Part shown: one piece after another, positions 16,258 to 23,705 of the stretch
Position numbering within the stretch: position 1 is the first letter of the stretch
Layout: the number at the start of each line of letters is the position of its first letter
IMG/VR virus record: IMGVR_UViG_3300034137_000033
Coordinates: 1-50,808 of that record
Direction: 5' to 3' (one strand)
Length of the DNA: 50,808 nucleotides
Source: a virus
Program-made: the position numbers and the translations under genes
The notes under the pieces: model-generated
Told to the model about the DNA's origin: nothing
What the model saw: only the letters and a program-made list of their open reading frames with translations
Database searches by the model: none

Positions 16258-16632
16258 ATGCGTACACCGTTAGTAATGAGGTTGGGCGATGATGCACACA
16301 AGTGGGGTAAGCCAGAGCCACTGACGAGAGATGATGCATGCTCTGTCAGGGATCTCTGCGAACAGGCGGGAATACCTTGTCGCGCCTTCGGTCATCGCGC
16401 AGAACTTAAAATGATAGTCCTGATCGATAGCGAAAATGATTTTCTAATTATCGAAGATGACGGCCCGTTCTACAGCGTTGGAAAAAAGACAATACCGGAG
16501 ACTGACACTGCTGATGTTGCCCTGAGGATTCTGGAAGTGCTGGCTTATACATTCCGGGAATACTCTGCAAGAGAGTGTTTGAATAGGCAGGGCTATTTCG
16601 TCGCTCCGCCAGATTCGTGGCGACCTAGTTAG
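16258..16632 (+). CDS. Hypothetical protein
   Basis: This 124-aa protein is not recognised. It contains REYSARECLNRQGYF near the C-terminus and several buried strands (MIVLIDSENDFLIIED). GAGGAAT lies before the ATG. A leftward open frame at 16064-16339 partly overlaps it but has no comparable start signals. It stands alone between leftward genes. Confidence 0.6.
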   Translation: MRTPLVMRLGDDAHKWGKPEPLTRDDACSVRDLCEQAGIPCRAFGHRAELKMIVLIDSENDFLIIEDDGPFYSVGKKTIPETDTADVALRILEVLAYTFREYSARECLNRQGYFVAPPDSWRPS

Positions 16633-16654
16633 ATGCAACTCGCAGAGTCGTCGA

Positions 16655-17122
16655 TTAAAACAGCTTCGACTGATCAACAGCTGCTCTAAGCGCATGAACA
16701 TCCTGTAGCGCTCGATGCCCCTTACGCACAGGAAGTCTCCGCAATATCTCAGACGCAGCTTCACGACCCACAAACGCTTCGATGGGTTTGACTTCAAACG
16801 TTGGATCGATGCCTGCGGCTTCGTACAGAACGTCCAGCCAAAAGCAGTCGGCTGGGTTGTCTGAGCAGAGGATTTTGCCGTCAAACAGTCGGTTCATGGC
16901 CCTGACGACTTCGAGGGGTGGCGTGCCCCCGGCTATCAGTTGCTCACGGGTGATCTGATGCATGTCTTGAGCATCGTAGCTCCAATGATCCCAATAGTGG
17001 ACTGGCTGGATCAGGGCCTGGTACTCGCCACCTGGGTAGACTACAGCCACTTCAATCGGGTAGCTGTCCGGAGCAATGCCTGATGCTTCAAAGTCGATGA
17101 AGTGGCTCGGCAGCTCAGTCAT
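16655..17122 (-). CDS. DEDDh 3'-5' exonuclease (DnaQ/RNase T fold)
   Basis: This 155-aa protein begins HFIDFEASG, the first DEDD motif (D and E). It contains CSDNPADCFWLDVL in the middle and ends with HRALQDVHALRAA, the H/D pair of the DEDDh subtype. It would remove nucleotides from 3' ends of DNA or RNA. The ATG at 17122 lies inside the last codons of the upstream gene (8-nt overlap), so the two are coupled. A second DEDDh protein is encoded at 46560. Confidence 0.75.
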   Translation of the reverse strand: MTELPSHFIDFEASGIAPDSYPIEVAVVYPGGEYQALIQPVHYWDHWSYDAQDMHQITREQLIAGGTPPLEVVRAMNRLFDGKILCSDNPADCFWLDVLYEAAGIDPTFEVKPIEAFVGREAASEILRRLPVRKGHRALQDVHALRAAVDQSKLF

Positions 17123-17405
17123 GTCCTGGTGGGTTCCGAGGTCTGGACTGCACCTGCTGCGTGCCGTCTTGGCAAACGAAATACACACGACTTGGCGACC
17201 AAACTTGGCGTGTGTAGATCCAGGAGTCGTCTTTCGAGCGGAAAGCAGTGACGTCGCTAGCGTTGACCGTCTCGTCGAGTTCGCCTTCGATGAAGTCATG
17301 CACGCAATCATCAATGGTCAGGCCAGGCTCTTGCTTCGCAATGGCACTCGAAAAGTAGTCTCTGATCGACATGTCGGCGCCGTCGTAGATCCAGTCGAAA
17401 CTCAT
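17115..17405 (-). CDS. Hypothetical protein coupled to the exonuclease
   Basis: This 96-aa acidic protein is not recognised; it is rich in D and E in the middle (DDCVHDFIEGELDETV). The ATG at 17405 is preferred over a GTG at 17411 because GGGGGTGG is well placed for it. It overlaps the exonuclease start by 8 nt and may be a partner or regulator of that enzyme. Confidence 0.55.
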   Translation of the reverse strand: MSFDWIYDGADMSIRDYFSSAIAKQEPGLTIDDCVHDFIEGELDETVNASDVTAFRSKDDSWIYTRQVWSPSRVYFVCQDGTQQVQSRPRNPPGHD

Positions 17406-17521
17406 ATCCACCCCCAGATAAGCCCAGCTTCAGTGATCCTTCATCACAGAGTGAGGAACCGTGGGCGAGAGATCAAGGCTTTCTGCTAGCATGCCGAATC
17501 AGAGATCGCAGGGAGCAACAC

Positions 17522-18424
17522 ATGGCAGTCACAGACCTATTCTCCAAACGTCAGCAAAGACTGCGCGGCGGCGGCCCAGACGTCTATGTGTACGACAGGC
17601 TACCGATGCCTCTACGCATTCAGCTGCTATATATGCTCAATGAGCTTTTGGGCGATGAGCAGGAATTTTACAAGACGTTTAGCACCTGCAACCAAATCGT
17701 TCATTATGTTGTTAAGACTCTGCGCCTTGAATATGGGAAGCATCGCATTGCATCGGATAATGAAAATGACGACTACCATGAGCTGATTCTATTCCTTAAA
17801 AAGGAAGATGACATTGAAAGGGTCATGGATGCTATTGAACTGATCATCAATCAGACCCGTGAATACCCAGGTTACGATGAGCAGTGCCGTGACTTCATCA
17901 GCGATCTAAATATTAGGTTTCGAGAGCATGGTGTCGGGTATGAGCTTATCAATGGTGAGATAATCCGCATCGACTCAAGATTTCATCATGCTGTTGTAGT
18001 TAAGCCTGCAATCCAGTTCTTGAACCAAACGGGATTCGAGGGTGCTCAGCAAGAGTTCATCCTTGCTTATGAGCATTACAGACATGGGCGGCATAAAGAG
18101 GCGCTAAACGAGGCGCTCAAAACCTTTGAAAGTACCATGAGGGCAATTTGTACCGCCCGTGGCTGGGATTGCGCATCAACCAGCGGTTCCAGAAAGCTAA
18201 TAGTCATATTGCAAAGCCGAGAATTATTTCCTGCTTATTATGAAAGTCATTTGTCGGCTCTCGTGAATTTGATGGAGGGTGTGGCAACCTTGCGCAACAA
18301 GGAAAGCGCCCATGGTCAAGGCGCAGAAATAAGGCCTGTAAAAGATGATGTTGTTGCGTATGCGTTGCACATGACTGCGTCAGCTGTAGTTATGCTCGCA
18401 GGCCTTCATGCGGATAAAGCCTGA
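17522..18424 (+). CDS. STM4504/AbiJ-NTD4-like HEPN protein, candidate abortive infection gene
   Basis: This 300-aa protein begins with DVYVYDRLPMPLRIQLLYML, resembling the STM4504/CBY_0614 family with an AbiJ-type N-terminal domain. It carries RNKESAH at 258-264, an RX5H HEPN motif, in its C-terminal helical domain. Related proteins are linked to abortive infection. AGGGAG precedes the ATG. It is a single rightward gene followed by a hairpin. With the HEPN gene at 11935, it makes two HEPN loci in one prophage. Family recall is fairly good; activity is not shown. Confidence 0.62.
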   Translation: MAVTDLFSKRQQRLRGGGPDVYVYDRLPMPLRIQLLYMLNELLGDEQEFYKTFSTCNQIVHYVVKTLRLEYGKHRIASDNENDDYHELILFLKKEDDIERVMDAIELIINQTREYPGYDEQCRDFISDLNIRFREHGVGYELINGEIIRIDSRFHHAVVVKPAIQFLNQTGFEGAQQEFILAYEHYRHGRHKEALNEALKTFESTMRAICTARGWDCASTSGSRKLIVILQSRELFPAYYESHLSALVNLMEGVATLRNKESAHGQGAEIRPVKDDVVAYALHMTASAVVMLAGLHADKA

Positions 18425-18448
18425 CAAATTAACTGAGCTTCCTCTAAG

Positions 18449-18476
18449 TGCCATCCGCCTTGCCAAATGGATGGCA
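18449..18476 (+). terminator. Hairpin after the AbiJ-like gene
   Basis: TGCCATCC and GGATGGCA form a perfect 8-bp stem with a 12-nt loop. No T-run follows, so termination efficiency is uncertain. Confidence 0.45.
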
Positions 18477-18508
18477 TACATACTCAAATAACTTGAATCA
18501 GAAAACTA

Positions 18509-18555
18509 TTGCTACACCTCTTTCTCATTCGATACAATGAATACATAATAAGAAG
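18509..18555 (+). promoter_or_regulatory. Promoter TTGCTA-N18-TACAAT plus AATAAG leader
   Basis: TTGCTA (18509-18514), an 18-nt spacer and TACAAT (18533-18538) resemble a sigma-70 promoter. The leader CATAATAAGAAGAAGG follows, with the G of AATAAG 14 nt after the -10 (23 nt in the longer units). Confidence 0.6.
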
Positions 18556-18578
18556 AAGGCATAAGCCTCGGGTTCAAC

Positions 18579-18917
18579 ATGCAGACAATCACTGTCCGAA
18601 AACTCACGCCTGAAACTGAAGAGATCTGCGCAATTCGCCTTGTCGGCGGTTTCGACTCGGAGAAAAAACACTATCCTGCTCTCGACCTGCTGAGGTTTGA
18701 GAACAAGCGGAAGCTTGAGTCGATTGCGAAACATGCTGCCGCTGGCTGCTACATTTCGTTTAGAGGCATCAAGAATCTCGTTATTGGCGAGTTACTTCAA
18801 GCAGATGATCTCGTGTTTGACGGTGTCAGGTATGTGTTTAACGTGCAGAGTTTTTCTGAGCCAAGCAGTCTGGATTACCTAGTCTGGGAAGTCTTGGCGC
18901 AGATCATCGAAGAATAA
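18579..18917 (+). CDS. Hypothetical protein
   Basis: This 112-aa soluble protein of mixed alpha/beta character is not recognised (IRLVGGFDSEKKHYPAL near the start, LVFDGVRYVFNVQSF later). It follows a good promoter and repeated leader. Its last codons contain the leader of the next gene. The spacing suggests a two-gene unit with 18934. Confidence 0.6.
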   Translation: MQTITVRKLTPETEEICAIRLVGGFDSEKKHYPALDLLRFENKRKLESIAKHAAAGCYISFRGIKNLVIGELLQADDLVFDGVRYVFNVQSFSEPSSLDYLVWEVLAQIIEE

Positions 18918-18929
18918 TAATAAGAGGAG
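18913..18929 (+). promoter_or_regulatory. AATAATAATAAGAGGAG leader
   Basis: A repeated-motif copy placed at the end of the preceding gene. It merges into AGGAG, the ribosome-binding site for 18934. There is no -10 box in front of it. Confidence 0.5.
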
Positions 18930-18933
18930 AACG

Positions 18934-19269
18934 ATGATGACCAAATTTGTAGAACAGTTCGACATGTTCATGAGAGCGCACGAAGCATTTAAGGCCGGGC
19001 GGAATGCCGAAGGCCTTAGCGCTACGCTCTTCCTTCTTGCAAATGGGATCGTTAAGCCGAATGCCAGGGAGTTGTACGAGTTGTGGGAGTCGTCAGTTTA
19101 CGGTGGCTGTGGCTCAGAAGAGCTTTTCCTAACGATGCTCGACTTGGGGATGATTCCGCAGATACTGAGAGAAGCTAAGAATGGCAGCTTCGATGTGCTC
19201 AAAGAGTTCGTTGATGCGGTTGGTCGTCTCGATCAAGACACTCAATACACAGCCCTGAAAGCTGTTTAA
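18934..19269 (+). CDS. Hypothetical helical protein
   Basis: This 111-aa protein is mostly alpha-helical and not recognised (FMRAHEAFKAGRNAEGLSA, TPR-like at the start). Two in-frame ATGs are adjacent; the second (18937) has the better 7-nt spacing from AGGAG. It lies just before the scaffold gene and may be the last cargo gene before the head genes. Confidence 0.6.
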   Translation: MMTKFVEQFDMFMRAHEAFKAGRNAEGLSATLFLLANGIVKPNARELYELWESSVYGGCGSEELFLTMLDLGMIPQILREAKNGSFDVLKEFVDAVGRLDQDTQYTALKAV

Positions 19270-19295
19270 GACAGTCAAGGATTATTTCGCACTAA

Positions 19296-19366
19296 ATCCC
19301 CCAAGTCATTTTTTATGATATTATGACTGCACAACATATAAAAATAACAAACGATCCTCGGGGGAT
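19296..19366 (+). promoter_or_regulatory. Scaffold upstream region: -10 boxes and inverted repeat over the SD
   Basis: TATGAT/TATTAT (19314-19324) are candidate -10 boxes. ATCCCCC (19296-19302) is complementary to GGGGGAT (19360-19366), which contains the ribosome-binding site of the scaffold gene. The upstream arm would be absent from RNA started at these boxes but present in read-through RNA. Pairing is seen; control is inferred. Confidence 0.4.
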
Positions 19367-19371
19367 TAAGA

Positions 19372-20172
19372 ATGTTGAAGCAGCACAATAGTTTCGTTGT
19401 TTTCAAGGCGTATGGCGAAGAAGATGGCGGAACACAAGAGCCGGGGGCTCAACCAGTACCAATCACTTCCACTCCAGAATTCCAAGAAGCTCTCAAAGCC
19501 GAACTAACCAAAGCACTCGCTGCCGAAACTGGTGGTTTGAAGTCAAAGAACTCTGAGATTCTCGCTGAGAAGAAGAAAGTTCAGGATCAGCTCAATGCAA
19601 TTCTCGCGCAAGCTGAGGATGAGCAAGATCAAGCAGCACTGAAGTCAGGCAAGATGGACTTCCAGGCCCTGTTAGACAAGCGTGTTAATGCTGCCAATGC
19701 AACTTGGCAAGAGCGTCTCCAGGCTGAGCAGGCTGAGAAAGAAGAGCTTCGCAAAGTAGCTGATGCCGAGAGGGGTAAGCTGAAGCAATTTCAGATTAAA
19801 CAGTTGATCGGTAACGAGGCTCTGAAGAATGAGTTCTTCCAGCCAAGTGCTATCGACGACCTGATTAACCTCGCTGGAGGCTCGTGGGAGCTTACTGACA
19901 ATGGTGAACTGGTTAGCCGTGATCAACACGGTAATGTTGCGATGGGCAAGTCTGGCCGTGCGCTGACGCCGAAAGAGTGGATCGAAAGCCTCACTCACAC
20001 GAGGCAGCACTACTTCAAACCAATGCTTGGTTCAGGTGGCAAGCAAGGCACTGGTGGAAACGCTCAATCGATGACCCGTGAGGAATGGCAACAGAAGTTG
20101 ATGCTTGGCTCCCCCCAAGAACAAACGGATCTATTTACAAAAAGAGCTAAGGGCGAAATCGTAATTAGCTGA
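19372..20172 (+). CDS. Head scaffolding protein
   Basis: This 266-aa protein is hydrophilic, with a long charged coiled-coil middle (KNSEILAEKKKVQDQLNAIL through EKEELRKVADAERGK) and a C-terminal ~80-residue region. It sits immediately before the coat gene, as phage scaffolds do, and there is no head protease in the window, as expected for P22-like heads. It would guide prohead assembly and then leave. GGGGGA precedes the ATG and may be sequestered by the repeat described above. Confidence 0.75.
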   Translation: MLKQHNSFVVFKAYGEEDGGTQEPGAQPVPITSTPEFQEALKAELTKALAAETGGLKSKNSEILAEKKKVQDQLNAILAQAEDEQDQAALKSGKMDFQALLDKRVNAANATWQERLQAEQAEKEELRKVADAERGKLKQFQIKQLIGNEALKNEFFQPSAIDDLINLAGGSWELTDNGELVSRDQHGNVAMGKSGRALTPKEWIESLTHTRQHYFKPMLGSGGKQGTGGNAQSMTREEWQQKLMLGSPQEQTDLFTKRAKGEIVIS

Positions 20173-20217
20173 TTAAAGAGTTGCACCCTGGGGCTCTCCC
20201 TGAGCTCCAGTTCCCAA

Positions 20218-20232
20218 GCTGGTCGGGCCAGC
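20218..20232 (+). terminator. Short hairpin between scaffold and coat
   Basis: GCTGG and CCAGC form a 5-bp stem with a TCGGG loop, followed by GACTGTTTT. A weak terminator or attenuator is possible. Confidence 0.3.
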
Positions 20233-20281
20233 GACTGTTTTGCTCTGTGAGCAACAGATACCTCAAAAACACCAATACAAC

Positions 20282-20297
20282 AATAATAATAAATAGG
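20282..20297 (+). promoter_or_regulatory. AATAATAATAAATAGG leader of the coat gene
   Basis: A repeated leader ending in AGG, 7 nt before the ATG at 20305. The spacing to the second ATG favours that start over the one at 20299. Confidence 0.5.
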
Positions 20298-20304
20298 TAT
20301 GCAA

Positions 20305-21468
20305 ATGACGCAAAGTAATGCACTCGTTGTTCTTCCGGCGTACGGGAACAATTTCGAAGCACTGATTAACGAAACGATTCTGCCAGTGGCAATGTCACGC
20401 CTCCGTGGCCAATTGACAATGCCAAAGCTGATCACGGTCAACAAGGCTGACGAGTCGAAGAAAGTCGGTGAGATGATCCGTGTAAATAAGCCAGTTGAAT
20501 TCGACAAGGCTGACGAGCATGGCACTGATGGCTCGGTAGCCACTGACCTCAACGTCGACAAGGTAGAGCTGCGCCTTGATCGCCATGTCTACAAAGAATT
20601 CAAGATGTCAGATCGCGAGTTTACTGGAATGCAGCCAGGTGTAATTCCTGATGCCCTAGCAGCCGCAGTTGACGTCCTGGCTCGCACGGTCAATGAGGCA
20701 ATTTTTGATATGTTCAAAGAAGTCCCGTACTTCTCTGGCAACCTGACCTCAGAAAATGCCCGCGACAAGAAAGACCTGATCGCTGCGCGTAAGTCGCTGA
20801 ACAACCGCAAGGTGCTTGGCGACAAAAATCTGGTGCTCACCTCGGATACCGAAGCTGATTTGCTTGGTGTGTTCACCTCGTACAGCGAACAGCCTGCTGA
20901 AAAAGAAGGCATCATCGGTCGCAGATTCGGGTTCGACATCTACAGCGACGTGCAAGCCCCAACGCACTTTGCTGGTACTGCTTCTGAGAGCAAGGCGATC
21001 AAGCTGGCTGTCGCTGGCAGCGTCGGCTCGTCCATTTTGGTGCTCAGCGGCGCCGGTGCTAACGCTACATTCAAGAAAGGCGACATCATCACTGTTGCAG
21101 GCTCTGAGCAGGTATTCGCCGTTGCCAACGATATTGCTGCTGATGCTGACGGCGCTGTTGCGGTCACCGTTACCGCCCCAATCACCGAAGCCATTGCCGT
21201 CAACACATCCCTGGCAGTGATCGGCGATCACCAGATCGACTTGGCGTTCAGCAAGTCCGCGTTCCTGATCGCGTTCCGTCAGCTTGAAACCCCAGCTAAC
21301 GCTCCTGGCGTAACCATCGCTTCGATGACCGATCCGGAGACTGGTATCACCCTGCGTTTGCTGTCCTGGTACAACGCAAGCACTGAAAGCACTCACTACA
21401 AGATCGAGATCTTCTTCGGCTGCAAAGCTGTTGCTCCTGAGCGCGCCACCCGTCTCGGCGGGCATTGA
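20305..21468 (+). CDS. Major coat protein (P22 coat-like)
   Basis: This 387-aa protein follows the scaffold gene. It has an HK97-like helical/beta core similar in plan to P22 gp5 coat. An insertion at about residues 230-310 (KGDIITVAGSEQVFAV and later VTVTAPI) looks like the immunoglobulin-like or telokin-type insertion of P22 coat. It forms the capsid shell. Scaffold plus no protease supports the P22-type assembly route. The ATG at 20305 is better spaced from AGG than 20299. Confidence 0.78.
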   Translation: MTQSNALVVLPAYGNNFEALINETILPVAMSRLRGQLTMPKLITVNKADESKKVGEMIRVNKPVEFDKADEHGTDGSVATDLNVDKVELRLDRHVYKEFKMSDREFTGMQPGVIPDALAAAVDVLARTVNEAIFDMFKEVPYFSGNLTSENARDKKDLIAARKSLNNRKVLGDKNLVLTSDTEADLLGVFTSYSEQPAEKEGIIGRRFGFDIYSDVQAPTHFAGTASESKAIKLAVAGSVGSSILVLSGAGANATFKKGDIITVAGSEQVFAVANDIAADADGAVAVTVTAPITEAIAVNTSLAVIGDHQIDLAFSKSAFLIAFRQLETPANAPGVTIASMTDPETGITLRLLSWYNASTESTHYKIEIFFGCKAVAPERATRLGGH

Positions 21469-21474
21469 TACACC

Positions 21475-21541
21475 GGGCTCTCCGGAGCCCATTGGCAACA
21501 CCAAAAGCCCTCGTTTGCTGCGCACCAGCTGCGGGGGCTTT
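21475..21541 (+). terminator. Tandem hairpins after the coat gene
   Basis: The first is GGGCTC-TCCG-GAGCCC (21475-21490), a perfect 6-bp stem. The second pairs AAAGCCC (21504-21510) with GGGCTTT (21535-21541), with an inner GCTG/CAGC stem. There is no long T-run. They may attenuate transcription or stabilise the coat mRNA end. Confidence 0.5.
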
Positions 21542-21560
21542 CCACTTTCAGGAGCTCAGA

Positions 21561-21872
21561 ATGAGTGAAGTTACAGCAACAATCGAACGAAATGGCACAG
21601 TCCTGCCCATCGTCACCCCTGGCATTTCTAGAGGGCAATCAGGCCTTACCCAAGGCGCTAAATTCACTACCCAAGTGATCCAAGGCCAAGCCATCTACGT
21701 CTTCTGCAAATCCCTAATTCATGTCGCCGAAGGCACCTCCGTCACTGAATCCGATGCACCCATCGATGCCCGTGGCGGCGTGTATTTGAATGCAAACCGT
21801 GGCAAGCAGATAAGCGTCAGGTTGCTTGCGGGTGAGGATGCGGCGACCGTCTGGATTCACGAGGTTCGCTGA
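21561..21872 (+). CDS. Small beta-rich head or virion protein
   Basis: This 103-aa protein is beta-strand-rich (TATIERNGTVLPIVTPGISRG at the start, VYLNANRGKQISVRLL later) and not assigned to a named family. Its place just after the coat gene suggests a head decoration or stabilisation protein. AGGAGC lies before the ATG. Its stop overlaps the next start (TGATG), so the fibre-like gene is translationally coupled. Confidence 0.6.
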   Translation: MSEVTATIERNGTVLPIVTPGISRGQSGLTQGAKFTTQVIQGQAIYVFCKSLIHVAEGTSVTESDAPIDARGGVYLNANRGKQISVRLLAGEDAATVWIHEVR

Positions 21873-23656
21873 TGAATATTCTGGGTCGGAATCTGCTATC
21901 CCTCACGGTTTATCACCTACGCCGGGGCGTGCGCCTGGTGATCGGCTCGCCGGTTATCGATGACATCGTCGTGAATCCGGATGGCACCGTCGCGGTCGGT
22001 GGTAGTGGTGGCACGCCTGGGCAAACCATCGTAATCACGTTTCCTGATGGCACAGTGGGCACTGGTGTCGTAGGTAATGGCGGTGGCTGGACGGTGACCT
22101 CGCCTGGTGCTGTCACGCCCGTGCCGGGTGCGCCTGATCTCATCGTCGATCAAGTTCCTACGCCCGACAAACCTTCGGTTCCTGAGCCTGGTGAAATCAA
22201 GCCTGGTGACGGCGGTGGGACTGTGGTTGGAGGTGGTGGTGCTAATCCTGGTGATGGCGTTGAAGTCACGCTGCCAGGTGGTGAGACAGGTTCTGGTGAG
22301 GCTGGGCCTGGCGGTGAGTGGGAGGTTGAGTTTCCGGACGTGCCGCATGATCCAGATCTCGATCCAGGCGACGTCGGTGTCATCACGAATCCCAAGCCGG
22401 GTGAGCCGGTCGTGAATGACATAACGCCAAATCCGGACGGCTCAGTGACTGTCGGTGGCGGCGGCGCGAATCCTGGTGATCAGATCACGGTCACGTTTCC
22501 TGATGGTTCGACTGGCACCGGCACTGCAGATGACAACGGCGACTGGTCTGTAGTGTCACCAGGTGCGCAAGATCCTGCAACCAAGCCAGGTGATGTGACT
22601 GTGGACGCCAAGCCAGATCCCATGGCTGGATCGGTATCTGCGCCGGACGCAATCTATGCCGACATCGCTGGCCTGGAGTTCGTTGAGGTCGCAGACGATG
22701 GTAGCTATATCGCCTGGGAGCAGTTCATTGAGCAGCTAAAACGGATTACCGGCATCAACACGACAGCGAGCCGCTCGATCACTTTTGGTGGTGCCAACGG
22801 GCTTCCAAAGCGCATCTTGAAATTCGGCAGCACATTCATCGCTGCATTCGACGCGCAGTACGTGATCTTTAGCAGTGAGAATGAGCTTACTCAGGGCACT
22901 GCCAGGATTGTCGAGAAGAATTACATCACTGACAGAGCCTGCGACGTCTTCAAGACTGAGCATGCAGCGTACTACCTGCGCAGCGACAACGGGATCGACA
23001 GGCTCACTCGACTTGACGGGGCTGACACCTCGATTGCTCTCGACATCGCTGGTTCCTTCGGCGACCTGAAGTTGCCAGCCATGGCGAGCCTGGGCAGCGA
23101 AGATTGGTTCGTGAACGCTGACTTCAGTATCTCGTACCTGATCAACCCGACCACCTTGGCGGTTAGGCCTGGCCCAGTGTTCAGCGACGTAAGCCTGCAG
23201 ATCGAAGGCGCTGGCGGTGAACTGGCATCGTCGAATGGGCGTGTGTTCGCGAGTGCCAAGAGAACGAGCAATCAAAGCTCTGCAGTCTTCGAGCTCAGCG
23301 AAAACGGCCACAACGTGATCAGTGAAAACGGCGGCAAGGTCATCGCTGGTGACACCCTCTTGCACATCATGAGTGGTTCAGACCTGAGAGTGATCGACCT
23401 GGCTACCAACATCGTGCAGACCGCGACTCTCGATAGCGCTCTAGCAACCGGATACTCACGCGGGGACTTCGCGGTCTTCGTCAATGGCGATGTATCTCTG
23501 ACAGTAACCTATGACGCCGGAAAGACATTCTCAAAAGTATTCCCAGTCGACGGCGACTCAAGCCTAAAATGGATTGATGTAGAAAACTCATCCCTGTTGG
23601 TTACGAGAAACTTTAGAGACTTCGACATGCTTGAATATCAACTCATCGAAGAGTGA
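21872..23656 (+). CDS. Virion appendage protein with Ig-like repeats and a beta-propeller-like domain
   Basis: This 594-aa protein has three repeats of a bacterial Ig-like domain (about residues 25-80, 100-160 and 175-235). Each has a pattern like NPDGTVAVGGSGGTPGQTI followed by a TFPDG strand and an aromatic W near the end. A beta-rich C-terminal region of ~340 residues includes an Asp-box-like YDAGKTFSKVF. Such modules occur in phage appendages that bind cell-surface sugars. Position after the coat gene fits a head or tail fibre. The repeats are also visible in the DNA and may vary by recombination. The last ~80 nt contain the promoter-like box of the next gene. Confidence 0.65.
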   Translation: MNILGRNLLSLTVYHLRRGVRLVIGSPVIDDIVVNPDGTVAVGGSGGTPGQTIVITFPDGTVGTGVVGNGGGWTVTSPGAVTPVPGAPDLIVDQVPTPDKPSVPEPGEIKPGDGGGTVVGGGGANPGDGVEVTLPGGETGSGEAGPGGEWEVEFPDVPHDPDLDPGDVGVITNPKPGEPVVNDITPNPDGSVTVGGGGANPGDQITVTFPDGSTGTGTADDNGDWSVVSPGAQDPATKPGDVTVDAKPDPMAGSVSAPDAIYADIAGLEFVEVADDGSYIAWEQFIEQLKRITGINTTASRSITFGGANGLPKRILKFGSTFIAAFDAQYVIFSSENELTQGTARIVEKNYITDRACDVFKTEHAAYYLRSDNGIDRLTRLDGADTSIALDIAGSFGDLKLPAMASLGSEDWFVNADFSISYLINPTTLAVRPGPVFSDVSLQIEGAGGELASSNGRVFASAKRTSNQSSAVFELSENGHNVISENGGKVIAGDTLLHIMSGSDLRVIDLATNIVQTATLDSALATGYSRGDFAVFVNGDVSLTVTYDAGKTFSKVFPVDGDSSLKWIDVENSSLLVTRNFRDFDMLEYQLIEE

Positions 23657-23676
23657 TACAATATCCAAATAATAAG
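23657..23676 (+). promoter_or_regulatory. TACAAT plus AATAATAAG leader
   Basis: TACAAT (23657-23662), immediately after the preceding stop codon, is followed by CCAAATAATAAG. The G of AATAAG lies 14 nt after the box, the same spacing as at 18533. Confidence 0.55.
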
Positions 23677-23705
23677 ATTTGCATTCAAAGCAAACAGGAT
23701 TTCGA

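Noticed and set aside
16064-16339. Leftward open frame of 91 codons
   Set aside because: Overlaps the better supported rightward gene at 16258 and has no convincing ribosome-binding site or protein-like pattern.
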